A stretch of 64,000 nucleotides of DNA from Leptospira mtsangambouensis (GTDB taxonomy: Bacteria > Spirochaetota > Leptospiria > Leptospirales > Leptospiraceae), in the NCBI RefSeq assembly GCF_004770475.1, contig NZ_RQHK01000017.1, positions 496,001-560,000 of the forward strand, given 5' to 3'. This document shows positions 34,681 through 43,418 of the stretch, in pieces. Positions within the stretch are counted from its first letter, which is position 1, and each line of letters begins with the position of its first letter. The notes below the pieces were generated by a model, which searched no databases, was not told where the DNA came from, and was given only the letters and a program-made list of their open reading frames with translations. The position numbers and the translations under genes were made by a program.

Positions 34681-35081
34681 TAGGAAATAAGTGCGCCGAG
34701 AAATTCTGAATTATTCCATTCTTCTATGATAAAACCATTTTTAAATTTTGAGACTATCATTTCATCCCACTGAATTGATTTGCCTTGTTTTAAGTTTTTG
34801 TTCTTTGACGGTTTTATTTTTCCCCGTAAGGTTCTTTTCCATACGATGAATTCATCAGTTTGTACTAAGAATTGAATTTTGACTATTTTTAAATTAGCCA
34901 AAAAATTATGTAAATCCTTGGTCCACTTGATGATGATCTTATGCCCTTGGTAATCCTTTTTGGAGGTATGAACAATGTATTCGTTAGAAAAAACTTCTTG
35001 GATTGATGAAGTATTATAATTTGTAATTAGTTCGTTCAATATGAACGAAATTTTTTCATGATTTTGCATATTTGTATTCAC
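34680..35081 (-). CDS. SnoaL-like protein (ester cyclase-type)
   Basis: 133 residues. The pattern NTSSIQEVFSNEYIVHTSK...YQGHKIIIKWTKDLHNFL, a central sheet with VQTDEFIVWKRTLRGK and C-terminal IQWDEMIVSKFKNGFIIEEWNNSEFLGAL is that of SnoaL-like ester cyclases (usually ...R...GTH.G.f.G..PTG.... and I.EhW). Function not predictable. It heads the minus-strand accessory run. Its stop codon coincides with where the truncated YdcF homology begins, suggesting the junction of an old deletion. Confidence 0.7.
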   Translation of the reverse strand: MNTNMQNHEKISFILNELITNYNTSSIQEVFSNEYIVHTSKKDYQGHKIIIKWTKDLHNFLANLKIVKIQFLVQTDEFIVWKRTLRGKIKPSKNKNLKQGKSIQWDEMIVSKFKNGFIIEEWNNSEFLGALIS

Positions 35082-35174
35082 ACTTCCATTTTCTCCTGGT
35101 TATATTTTTGGTATTTTACCGACGACCTTTGAACTAAGAAAAGAAGAAATTTACTCCCTAGGATGAAAACTAGG

Positions 35175-35217
35175 TTGACAATAAATGATTTAATATTAAA
35201 CTATCTAAATAGAGGAA
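35175..35217 (+). promoter_or_regulatory. Candidate promoter upstream of the dioxygenase gene
   Basis: A consensus -35 TTGACA (35175-35180) lies in AT-rich sequence 66 bases before the ATG of the YgiD-like gene. The best downstream -10 candidates (TATTAA, AACTAT, TATCTA between 35193 and 35206) are at imperfect spacing. GAGGAA at 35212 precedes a different ATG (35218) that opens only a short out-of-frame reading frame. Confidence 0.35.
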
Positions 35218-35245
35218 ATGGAATCTAAACATTCCAGAAACCAGC

Positions 35246-36082
35246 ATGAATCACGCAGAAAACAAAGAAAATTGGGGTATTTTTCAAAGTTCAGAAACAC
35301 TTCCTTCCCTTTTTCTGGGGCATGGGAGCCCAATGAATGCGATCGAGGAAAATGAATTTGTAGAAGGATTACGAAATCTGAGTAAAACAATTCCCAAGCC
35401 GAAAGCCATTCTTTGTATTTCCGCACACTGGGTGACGGACGGAACGTTTGTCACCGCCATGGAAAATCCTCCCACCATACATGACTTTGGTGGATTTCCA
35501 AAAGCATTATTTGATGTGCAGTATCCTGCTCCTGGTAGCCCTGAACTAGCAAAACTGGTTCAGTCGTTGGTAAAATCTCAAAATGTAAAATTAGATTACG
35601 AATGGGGTTTGGATCATGGTGCTTGGTGTGTCATCAAACATATTTATCCCAATGCTGATGTTCCTGTCGTACAGTTAAGTATGGATTATAAAACTTCACC
35701 GGAAAAACACTTTCAATTGGCAAAAGAGTTGGCTCCTCTACGGGACCACGGTGTGCTCATTTTAACCAGTGGGAATATTGTACATAACTTGCGTATGGTG
35801 GCTTGGGATAGACTGAACGAAGTGTATGGATTTGATTGGGCAATGGAAGTCAATCAGAAGGTTAAAAATTGGATTTTACAGGGAGATAATGATTCCTTAA
35901 TTCAAATTAGAAATCATGGAAAAGAATTTGAATGGGCGATCCCAACAGCAGAACATTATTTGCCATTGTTATACACATTAGGAACAAAACTCGATTTTGA
36001 TACCATATCATTTTTTAATGATAAACCGGTAGCAGGTGCTTTAACTATGACTTCAGTAAGACTCGACCCAGATTTGAACTAG
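35246..36082 (+). CDS. ygiD: 4,5-DOPA dioxygenase extradiol-like (YgiD/LigB superfamily)
   Basis: 278 residues of the class III ring-cleaving dioxygenase superfamily. LFLGHGSPMNAI supplies the first metal His, CISAHWVT the second, WGLDHGAWCVIKHIYP the substrate-binding acid/base region, and LTSGNIVHNLR the last His. Plant and bacterial relatives cleave DOPA; the native bacterial substrate is uncertain. ATG 35246 has a poor ribosome site. The esterase gene follows 13 bases later, so the two are probably an operon. Confidence 0.9.
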   Translation: MNHAENKENWGIFQSSETLPSLFLGHGSPMNAIEENEFVEGLRNLSKTIPKPKAILCISAHWVTDGTFVTAMENPPTIHDFGGFPKALFDVQYPAPGSPELAKLVQSLVKSQNVKLDYEWGLDHGAWCVIKHIYPNADVPVVQLSMDYKTSPEKHFQLAKELAPLRDHGVLILTSGNIVHNLRMVAWDRLNEVYGFDWAMEVNQKVKNWILQGDNDSLIQIRNHGKEFEWAIPTAEHYLPLLYTLGTKLDFDTISFFNDKPVAGALTMTSVRLDPDLN

Positions 36083-36095
36083 GATAAGGTATAAA

Positions 36096-36743
36096 ATGGA
36101 AAAGCCACTCGAGTTTTTAGTTCGAAAACCAAAGATAACAACTGAGAATCCCCCTCTCCTTCTATTGTTACACGGTGTCGGTAGTAACGAAGAAGATTTA
36201 TTTTCTTTATCAAATTATCTACCTGATTCTTTGTTGGTGGTCTCACTCCGCGGCCCTTTGACTTTGGGTCCAAATAGTTTTGGCTGGTATGAAGTATTAT
36301 TCACGACAGGCCAACCTAAGATCAATTTGGAGCAAGAAAAAGAAAGTAGGAAGCTTTTATTAGATTTTTTGGATTATCTTAAATTAAATCATCAATATGA
36401 TGAATCCAATGTTTGGATTGGTGGCTTTAGTCAAGGAGCCATCATGTCTTATTCCATTGGATTACTTTATCCAGATAAAATCAAAGGGATCATTGCCTTA
36501 AGCGGAAGGTTGTTGGAAGAGAATAAGGAAATAATAAAGGTCACAGATGATCTTTTAAAAAAGAAGATTTTTATCTCTCACGGAACCAAGGATCGAGTGT
36601 TATCGGTTGAATATGCGCGCTCCGTAAAACAATATTTGGAATCAATTGGCATTCAGCCTCACTATCAGGAATATGAAGAAGGCCATAGTATTAACAGAGA
36701 GATGTTAAAAGATTTGATCCAATGGTTGGAAGAAAATCTCTGA
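36096..36743 (+). CDS. Alpha/beta hydrolase (carboxylesterase/phospholipase, YpfH-like)
   Basis: 215 residues, single domain. LLLLHGVGSNEEDL forms the oxyanion region, GGFSQGA holds the nucleophile Ser, SHGTKDRVL the acidic Asp and EEGHSINREM the catalytic His. It matches the acyl-protein-thioesterase/YpfH type of esterase. No signal peptide, so cytoplasmic. It follows the dioxygenase by 13 bases and meets the convergent methyltransferase gene one base after its stop. Confidence 0.9.
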   Translation: MEKPLEFLVRKPKITTENPPLLLLLHGVGSNEEDLFSLSNYLPDSLLVVSLRGPLTLGPNSFGWYEVLFTTGQPKINLEQEKESRKLLLDFLDYLKLNHQYDESNVWIGGFSQGAIMSYSIGLLYPDKIKGIIALSGRLLEENKEIIKVTDDLLKKKIFISHGTKDRVLSVEYARSVKQYLESIGIQPHYQEYEEGHSINREMLKDLIQWLEENL

Positions 36744-36744
36744 T

Positions 36745-37326
36745 TTAGATTTTGATAAAGTTGGCGGTGAATGTCCTGGCTTTTCCGAAAACTTCTTTTA
36801 AACGAAATCCAGCTGGTGATAAAACTTTTTCAACGTTTGAAAGGGATAAGGAATCTGGATCACCAGCCTGTTCGGATATCGATACAATTCCATTTGGTTT
36901 TAAAACTCTAAACATTTCATTTGCATACGTGTTAGGTTCCGAAATTTCTCCAAGAACTGTTACAAGATAAATTACATCAAAATGGTTATTTGGAAATGGA
37001 AGGGATTCCTTTTCAGTCAAAAATAATTCAACATTTTTGATTCCTTTTTGGTTCACTCGCTTTTGTGCTTTTTGAAGCATTTCTGGCTGAATGTCTGCAA
37101 GGTAAAGTTTTCCCTTTGGAATCTTTTTTGCAATGAAGGGACTAAAATAACCGGGACCACATCCTAATTCCAAAACGATAGAATCATCTTTAAGACCCAA
37201 TCGACTTGCCAGTTTCGCTGGAGATAAGTAAAGATTTCGAAATGGAAGGAGTAACATCCAAGCCATTTGCGAAGGATATAATCCCTTACCGACTAATCTT
37301 TTAAAAACATTTTGTTGTCCGGCCAT
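36745..37326 (-). CDS. Class I SAM-dependent methyltransferase
   Basis: 193 residues. Motif I VLELGCGPGYFS, the acidic LYLADIQPEML (binds SAM ribose), and LPFPNNHFDVIYLVTVLGEI with EMFRVLKPNGIVSISE are the standard Rossmann methyltransferase blocks (UbiE/Methyltransf_11 type). A short N-terminal segment (MAWMLLLPFRNLYLSP) could sit at the membrane. The substrate is not evident. It ends one base from the convergent esterase gene, with purB 77 bases upstream on the same strand. Confidence 0.88.
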   Translation of the reverse strand: MAGQQNVFKRLVGKGLYPSQMAWMLLLPFRNLYLSPAKLASRLGLKDDSIVLELGCGPGYFSPFIAKKIPKGKLYLADIQPEMLQKAQKRVNQKGIKNVELFLTEKESLPFPNNHFDVIYLVTVLGEISEPNTYANEMFRVLKPNGIVSISEQAGDPDSLSLSNVEKVLSPAGFRLKEVFGKARTFTANFIKI

Positions 37327-37403
37327 GAGATTATATCCTTTTCTAATTTGAATCAGGTTTCCACTTACTATGGAAATTTCATCTTCTCTGATTTGTTTGG
37401 AAA

Positions 37404-38708
37404 TTAATCAATAATCCCCAATCGTTTGAAGATGAGCGGAATTCTTTCCAAATAAGGTTTGATTTGGAAAATTTCATCCAGGTCACTTTCTTTGAGGATG
37501 GCAGAACATCTTGGATCTTGTTTCAAAAGGTCACGAAGATTTTTGGATTGGTCTGCCCAAACTGCCATTGCATTTTCTTGAACGATTAAGTAGGCATCTT
37601 CACGAGTGATTCCACCTTTTTCAATCAACCACAACAATACTTTTTGTGAAAAGATTAGTCCACGTGTTACATTTAATGTACGTTCTGTAGCATCAGGATA
37701 CACATGAAGTCCTTTTAGGACAAAATTCATTTTTTCCAAAATGTAATCGAGTGCAATGGTGGAATCTGGAAGGACAATTCGTTCGGCAGAAGAATGAGAA
37801 ATATCTCGTTCATGCCAAAGCCCTACGTTTTGTAATCCAACGTTTACGTTGGATCGAATGACTCTGGAGATTCCAGAAATTCTTTCGCAAACAACTGGAT
37901 TTCGTTTGTGAGGCATAGCCGAAGATCCTTTTTGGCCTTTGGCAAAAGGTTCTTCTACTTCGCGCCCTTCTGTTTTTTGTAAGAGGCGAATCTCAGTTGC
38001 CATTCGATCCAAACTTGCAGCAACCACACCGAGTACTGACATATAGAAGGCATGGCGGTCACGAGAAATGACTTGAGTAGCAATAGGATCAACGGTTAAT
38101 CCAAGTTTGGTTAACACATATTCTTCAATTTCTAAATCAATATTGGAATAAGTTCCGACAGCTCCAGATAGTTTGCCTACAGCCACTTGTGCGCGGGCAT
38201 CTTTCATCCGTTCTAAGTTTCGAGTCATCTCCGCATAGAAGAGAGCAAACTTAAGACCAAGTGTCATTGGTTCCGCATGGATTCCATGAGAACGTCCGAT
38301 ACAAGGAAGGTCTTTGTACTCTTTTGCTTTTTGCTTTGTGGTTTCTAAAAGAGTTTCTGTTCTTTGGATGAGAAGGTCCATTGCTTGGACCATTTGTACG
38401 CAAAGTGCAGTGTCACCAACGTCGCTGGATGTGAGGCCAAAGTGAACATGTCGGCCTGCTGGTCCTATATAAGAGTTTAAGTTTGTCAAATAGGCGATTA
38501 CGTCGTGATGTACTTTCGATTCTATTTCTAGAATTTCATCTACATTGAATTTTGCCTTTTGTTTGATGGTTTCTAGGTCCTCTTTGGGAACTTCTCCGCG
38601 GTTGGCGCGGGCTTCGCAGGCATAAATTTCAATATCTGTCCAAATCTTAAATTTGTTCTCTAATTCCCAGATGGCAGAAATCTCTGGATGGCTGTATCGA
38701 TCGATCAT
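37404..38708 (-). CDS. purB: Adenylosuccinate lyase
   Basis: 434 residues of the fumarase/aspartase superfamily. The superfamily signature GSSAMPHKRNP, the N-terminal MIDRYSHPEISAIWE, HFGLTSSDVGDTAL and GRSHGIHAEPMTLGLKFA are those of bacterial PurB. It acts twice in purine synthesis, releasing fumarate from SAICAR and from adenylosuccinate. Length is typical (about 430). It is monocistronic in appearance, diverging from the SDR gene at 38817. Confidence 0.96.
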   Translation of the reverse strand: MIDRYSHPEISAIWELENKFKIWTDIEIYACEARANRGEVPKEDLETIKQKAKFNVDEILEIESKVHHDVIAYLTNLNSYIGPAGRHVHFGLTSSDVGDTALCVQMVQAMDLLIQRTETLLETTKQKAKEYKDLPCIGRSHGIHAEPMTLGLKFALFYAEMTRNLERMKDARAQVAVGKLSGAVGTYSNIDLEIEEYVLTKLGLTVDPIATQVISRDRHAFYMSVLGVVAASLDRMATEIRLLQKTEGREVEEPFAKGQKGSSAMPHKRNPVVCERISGISRVIRSNVNVGLQNVGLWHERDISHSSAERIVLPDSTIALDYILEKMNFVLKGLHVYPDATERTLNVTRGLIFSQKVLLWLIEKGGITREDAYLIVQENAMAVWADQSKNLRDLLKQDPRCSAILKESDLDEIFQIKPYLERIPLIFKRLGIID

Positions 38709-38816
38709 AAGGGCAGTCTTTCATTAGAAACTTCTCTTTCAACTGGGAATTTTACGATTGCCGAACGATGTTCGAAATTCAAGTTTAGAATCTAGTAATA
38801 AATCCTAGGGGGGCAT

Positions 38817-39584
38817 ATGTCCAAAGAATTCGAAGGAAAAGTAGCACTGGTAACGGGAGCTGCCTCTCCCATTGGTTTGGGAAGAGCAATCGCAAACCGA
38901 ATCGCATCGCATGGTGCAAGTTTGGTGCTTGTTGATTTGAATCAGGAAAAAATTGAAGAAGCTGCAAGAGAAGTAGAAGCTAAATTTGGTGTGAAAGCAA
39001 TTGGAGTTGCTTGTAACGTTACAAAACCAGAAGACTGTGATGCTGCTATCAGCAAAACAAAAGAGGCTTTTGGTAAATTGGATTTTCTTGTGAACAACGC
39101 AGGTGTTTTGAAAGACAATCTTCTCATTCGTATGTCTGAACAAGAATATGACTTTGTCATGGATGTGAACTGTAAGGGAGTTTTCCTTATGACTAAATCC
39201 GCAAGTAAACTCATTCTAAAATCTGACTCTGGTAGGATCGTAAACATTTCTTCTGTTTCTGGACTCACTGGTCAACCAGGCCAAGCAAACTACTCCACTT
39301 CTAAAGCGGGAGTGATTGCATTAACAAAAGTTTCTGCTCGAGAATTTTCAGGAAGAAACGTACTAGTGAATGCAGTTTGTCCAGGTTATGTACAAACAGA
39401 AATGACTGGAACACTTTCGAAAGAAGTACAAGATAAGTTGACAGATCCTTCTGTAATCCCACTCAAACGCCCGGGAAAACAAGAAGAGATTGCATCTGCT
39501 GTGAAATTTTTCTTAAGTAACGATGCATCTTACATTACTGGAACTTACCTCCGTGTAGACGGTGGTGCGGCTATCGGGATGTAG
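38817..39584 (+). CDS. fabG: 3-oxoacyl-ACP reductase-like SDR
   Basis: 255 residues. [12 protein letters not shown] is the nucleotide-binding loop (a variant of TGxxxGxG, with an insertion), NNAGVL, catalytic Ser in NISSVSG, YSTSK with Tyr and Lys, [11 protein letters not shown], and the closing [12 protein letters not shown]. It resembles FabG-type reductases of fatty-acid or polyhydroxyalkanoate metabolism. GGGGG lies upstream of the ATG. The 3' end overlaps the convergent M23 peptidase gene by 14 bases. Confidence 0.9.
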   Translation: MSKEFEGKVALVTGAASPIGLGRAIANRIASHGASLVLVDLNQEKIEEAAREVEAKFGVKAIGVACNVTKPEDCDAAISKTKEAFGKLDFLVNNAGVLKDNLLIRMSEQEYDFVMDVNCKGVFLMTKSASKLILKSDSGRIVNISSVSGLTGQPGQANYSTSKAGVIALTKVSAREFSGRNVLVNAVCPGYVQTEMTGTLSKEVQDKLTDPSVIPLKRPGKQEEIASAVKFFLSNDASYITGTYLRVDGGAAIGM

Positions 39585-41535
39585 ATTTTTTATCCTTTGC
39601 CTTGGGTGCGACTGTAATCGGTTTCACCGTCTTTTGCGCCTTAGGTGAAGATTGTTTCGTTTTTGTTTCTTTTACTGCTTTTTTCTCTTTTGTTGTTTCA
39701 ACCACAAGTGGATCTGTTGTTGGTTTTTTCTTTTCTTCTGGAACTGGCGGTGTTTGGATTTCGTAATCATAACGAACTGTTGAACTCCAGTTTCCTGCAA
39801 AATCTCTGACACTTGCAAGCACAGTATGTTTCCCTGGTTCGTATAAAATTTCAGGTTCGAAGATTTCCAAACGACCATCTTTGGGAAAAAATTCGGCTTT
39901 GCCTGGAATTCCATCCACTGTGATATCAAATCCATCTGGCATAATTCCTGAACCAACATCCACAGCTTTTAAATACAAAGCAAAGTCTTCTCTAGGATAG
40001 ACTGTTTTATTCATTAACTCGTGTAAGTAGATTGTAGGAGGAGTTTGGTCTGATAAAACAACAAAGAGCCCTGTTTTACGTAGCCTAACTTTAAAAAATT
40101 GGCCCCAAGAACTAAAAGACGATCCGTTGATTTTTTTTACATTCCCATCAGCCAACACTTCATACAAGTCTGCTGAGTTGATGTCTTTTGTTTTAGGAAC
40201 TTTCACATAAAGATCATAACCTAAATTAAAATCCTTAAAATCAGGACCAATTTTATATACACTCGAAAGTTGATTGAGACCTTTTGTGTTGATTTGAATT
40301 TGTTCCTGGGCTTCAATTTCAAAAAATGCTTTTGAGTACACAGCATTCACAGGAAAAAACAATTCTACTTTTGTATCTTTCGATTTGAAAGTCGTATAAC
40401 GATCGTAGTATACATTGTATTTCCATTCTTTAGTGACTATATGACTATAATCACCTTGGTCTTTTAGAATATAAAAGGACGCAAAAGACATCTGTCCGCC
40501 CATACCAGTGGCTCGGATTGTGATTTCTTTTGGTTCTCCCATTCTCATTTGTTCGCTATCAAGTAGGCCCTGTTCTCTTCCATTACTTCGCATTCCAAGA
40601 AGATCGTTTCCATCTCTTGTGTGCAAATAATAGGAAAATGGATTTCCATTGGGTTTACTCACGGAACTATCATATAATAGAACATTTTTTCTTGTATGTT
40701 CTTTTAAGATTTTTGAAAATTGAAATCCTTGTAAAACGTTCTCACCGATTAACATATCTAAGGTGAAAATCCCAAGACGATTACTATTTGATTTTTGATG
40801 GATTGCTATTTGAATCCCGACTTTTCCTTGGATAAAAAGTGTAGGTGACTCGGATAATTCGAATCTGTTGCCACTGGCTTCATAAAAAGGAATTTCTACA
40901 GTTTCATTTCTGCCATTGATGAAAGTTCTAGGAGTTTGTGGTGTAATCCGTAGAGCATTGAACACGATGGGTTCCGCAACATTATAACCCAAACCGTAGT
41001 GCACAGGATTATAATAAACGTTGTCTTTAAAAAGTTCAAAGTGGAGGTGCGGTGGGCCAACACCAGTATCACCAGAAAATGCAATGGTTTCCCCTGCTTC
41101 AACATCCACCGCCTCTGGAAGGGCGATGTCAAAATCAGTTCTGTCTTTATAACGTTTTGCTTGTTTAGATTTTAAAATTTGTTTGATAATTTTCTGAGAA
41201 AATTTATGTAAATGGCCGTAACGAGATGTCATTCCATCGTCATGTTGTAAAAAAAGCGCATAACCAATGCTAGTCCACCGTCTTTGGACTCTAGTGACTT
41301 TGCCTTTTGCAACGGCTAAGATTGGGACTCCAATTTTTCCTCCTGTGGAAAAGTCTTGTCCCATATGAAAATGGCCCGTTCTAAATTCGCCAAAGGTTCC
41401 TGTAATGGAATCATATCCTTTGACAGGCCAAAGATAAGGATTTTTTAAAACAAACCCTGGTGGGAAATCAGAAATAGATATTGCAGAGAGAGGGAAAAAA
41501 CAAACTATAAGTACTAATACGAAAGAACGCAACAT
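39571..41535 (-). CDS. Exported M23 (LytM-type) peptidase with long C-terminal region
   Basis: 654 residues with a signal peptide ([15 protein letters not shown]). The LytM domain near the N-terminus has HFHMGQDFS (zinc His and Asp), [12 protein letters not shown], the insertion-containing YGHLHKFS and PHLHFELF. All zinc ligands are present, so it is potentially an active peptidoglycan endopeptidase. The following 400 residues are beta-rich with an Ig-like end ([11 protein letters not shown]... [14 protein letters not shown]), then a Lys/Thr/Pro-rich tail that may bind the wall. Overlaps the convergent SDR gene by 14 bases. Confidence 0.9.
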   Translation of the reverse strand: MLRSFVLVLIVCFFPLSAISISDFPPGFVLKNPYLWPVKGYDSITGTFGEFRTGHFHMGQDFSTGGKIGVPILAVAKGKVTRVQRRWTSIGYALFLQHDDGMTSRYGHLHKFSQKIIKQILKSKQAKRYKDRTDFDIALPEAVDVEAGETIAFSGDTGVGPPHLHFELFKDNVYYNPVHYGLGYNVAEPIVFNALRITPQTPRTFINGRNETVEIPFYEASGNRFELSESPTLFIQGKVGIQIAIHQKSNSNRLGIFTLDMLIGENVLQGFQFSKILKEHTRKNVLLYDSSVSKPNGNPFSYYLHTRDGNDLLGMRSNGREQGLLDSEQMRMGEPKEITIRATGMGGQMSFASFYILKDQGDYSHIVTKEWKYNVYYDRYTTFKSKDTKVELFFPVNAVYSKAFFEIEAQEQIQINTKGLNQLSSVYKIGPDFKDFNLGYDLYVKVPKTKDINSADLYEVLADGNVKKINGSSFSSWGQFFKVRLRKTGLFVVLSDQTPPTIYLHELMNKTVYPREDFALYLKAVDVGSGIMPDGFDITVDGIPGKAEFFPKDGRLEIFEPEILYEPGKHTVLASVRDFAGNWSSTVRYDYEIQTPPVPEEKKKPTTDPLVVETTKEKKAVKETKTKQSSPKAQKTVKPITVAPKAKDKKSTSR

Positions 41536-41585
41536 CAGATTTCACTATAATTTTCGGCTCTTATGGTGAAAAGACTTATAAGAAT

Positions 41586-41613
41586 CGAGGGGTGTTTCCA
41601 GAATTTCCCCTCG
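41586..41613 (-). terminator. Hairpin downstream of the enoyl-CoA hydratase gene
   Basis: The perfect 7-bp stem cgagggg (41586-41592)/cccctcg (41607-41613) has a 14-base loop, extended outward by agaa/ttct with one bulge. On the minus strand it starts 13 bases after the hydratase stop and is followed by a moderately U-rich stretch. Probable terminator between the hydratase gene and the M23 gene. Confidence 0.5.
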
Positions 41614-41625
41614 TTCTCAGAAATT

Positions 41626-42408
41626 TTATTTAAAAACGGGTCTCCGTTTTTCTTTCAGAGCTGTCATTGCTTCGAGTAAATTATCAACGACACCAGGTTG
41701 TTCAAAGGATTTAGTTGTGTCTTTTTTATATTGCTCTAGGTGTGCAATCAGTGCTCCATTCAAAGTATTCTTTGTCGCTCTGTAAGCGGCTTGCGGAACT
41801 TTTGAAAGTGTTTCCAGTTTCTTTAAAGCAATTTTACGAATCTCTTCTGGAGTCGGTGCAATCTCATCGATGAGGCCAATTTTTTTTGCCTCTGCACCTT
41901 TGTAAGTTGTTCCTTCCAAACATACTTCTGCCCAATACCTAGGATCCACACACATTTTGATGCGATCAATAAAGCTTCCCGGAAGTGGAAGTCCAACATT
42001 TACCTCTGTAAAGCCAATCCTTCCTTTTCCATCCAACATATATTTAAAATCAGAAGCAACAGTAATGACAGCACCACCACCCATCGCATGACCAGTAACT
42101 TCGGTAATAAGCGGTTTATCAAATTTAACTAACTCACCGAATAAGATAACAATGCCACCGACTTCATCGATGAGTTTGTCTCTACTGGTAGAAAGTAGGT
42201 TTTCTGCATCGAGGCCATTGCAAAAAAACTTAGGGTTGTCTGTGGTTAAGATCACACCTCGTTTGGAATTGTCGGCTTTGATTTCATTTAAAATTTCACC
42301 TAGATCTCTCATGTTTTGACCTGTGAGTGAATTTTGGTCGTTCATTTGAAAGCGAATGATTTCGCCTTTGCCGTTGGGAATGTCTATGACTTCACGTTTG
42401 TAATTCAT
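41626..42408 (-). CDS. Enoyl-CoA hydratase/isomerase family protein
   Basis: 260 residues of the crotonase fold. The oxyanion-hole regions are KFFCNGLDAENLL and TGHAMGGGAVITVASDFKYM, followed by FTEVNVGLPLPGSF and AEAKKIGLIDEI. The usual catalytic Glu of true hydratases is at the FTEVNVG position (isomerase-type arrangement), so the reaction may be hydration or double-bond isomerisation in fatty-acid oxidation. 32 bases separate it from the pseudo-receiver gene upstream. Confidence 0.88.
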   Translation of the reverse strand: MNYKREVIDIPNGKGEIIRFQMNDQNSLTGQNMRDLGEILNEIKADNSKRGVILTTDNPKFFCNGLDAENLLSTSRDKLIDEVGGIVILFGELVKFDKPLITEVTGHAMGGGAVITVASDFKYMLDGKGRIGFTEVNVGLPLPGSFIDRIKMCVDPRYWAEVCLEGTTYKGAEAKKIGLIDEIAPTPEEIRKIALKKLETLSKVPQAAYRATKNTLNGALIAHLEQYKKDTTKSFEQPGVVDNLLEAMTALKEKRRPVFK

Positions 42409-42440
42409 TGGTTACTTCTTTTGTTTTGTTATTATAAAAT

Positions 42441-43409
42441 CTATAGTTGCGGAGGTTTTTCAGATAAATCAGAATCAGGTGAAGATTCGGTTGGTGGTTC
42501 AGAACTACTTGGTTCTTCTGATACAACTGGGATTGGTGCACCACCAATTGGAATTTCTATTTTTACATCACCTAAAGAGGTTGGAGGTGCTGGTGGGTTT
42601 TCTTTGCCACTTTCTTTTGTAAATTTATCCTTTTTTTCTTTTTTACGTTGTTCTTCTTTTTTCTGTTCTTCCATTTTAACGTATTCATCGAATTCGTTTG
42701 GAGCCATAAATACTAACATTTTTTCATCATCTGACGCATGTTCAATGAAGGCTCCCATATGACGGCCTGCTATAAACACAATCTTTTCGTGATTAGAAAA
42801 AAGTTTCATTACTCGTTCGAATACATCTACTTCCTCTTTGCCAAGTTCAGGAACAACTCGAACGTCAAAACAAATTCGTTCTGCATGAATGGACTTCAAA
42901 AAATTTGGTGTAAATATCTTTTTGAATTCTGGAAATACATAACGTTTGAGATTGGCACGACATTGAAACAGAACTCTTCCATGTCCCCGATCCACAACTA
43001 CAAAAGACATATTGTCTCTTGTTTTCGAAGATTCACTGAATTTATATTCTTCAACGTGCGAATGAATTCTATCAAGGAGAGGTTGTTTGATTAATGGTTT
43101 AACCATATAATCAGTAAATCCAAGAGCTTTGTGATTCGTAATAAAGTTCGTATCTTCTTTCGGAATCATTGCCAAAATAGGAATATTATGTGTGATTACA
43201 TCGCGACGAAGTTCTAAAACAAATTCTAATTCTTTTTTGTCCTTAAAAGACAAACCCATTAATATAATATCAGGGTTGGAGGATTTTACGTACTCCTGAA
43301 CTGTTTGCGAAAATTTTGTTATGACAACTCGTTGGCGTAAACCAAGAAAGATATTTTCCAAATCTTGAGCTGAATTTGGATCGTTTTCAATGGCCATGAT
43401 AAAATGCAT
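42441..43409 (-). CDS. Pseudo-receiver protein with STAS-like middle and Pro-rich tail
   Basis: 322 residues. The first 120 form a CheY-like receiver (MAIENDPNSAQDLENI, DIILMGLS, IPILAMIPKED, YMVKPL). The phosphorylatable Asp position at the end of the third strand is Gly (MGLS), so phosphorylation is unlikely although the Lys of MVKP is kept. Residues about 130-240 have an alternating pattern that could be a STAS-like or related sheet (ICFDVRVVPELG... EKIVFIAGRHMGAF). The tail is charged, then Pro/Glu/Ser-rich and disordered. A later ATG (43397) is also possible. It follows the EAL gene by 9 bases. Confidence 0.75.
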   Translation of the reverse strand: MHFIMAIENDPNSAQDLENIFLGLRQRVVITKFSQTVQEYVKSSNPDIILMGLSFKDKKELEFVLELRRDVITHNIPILAMIPKEDTNFITNHKALGFTDYMVKPLIKQPLLDRIHSHVEEYKFSESSKTRDNMSFVVVDRGHGRVLFQCRANLKRYVFPEFKKIFTPNFLKSIHAERICFDVRVVPELGKEEVDVFERVMKLFSNHEKIVFIAGRHMGAFIEHASDDEKMLVFMAPNEFDEYVKMEEQKKEEQRKKEKKDKFTKESGKENPPAPPTSLGDVKIEIPIGGAPIPVVSEEPSSSEPPTESSPDSDLSEKPPQL

Positions 43410-43418
43410 AAATGAATT

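Noticed and set aside
35218..35358. Short frame from ATG 35218 with a GAGGAA ribosome site
   Set aside because: It lies out of frame over the conserved start of the dioxygenase gene, and its translation has no features.
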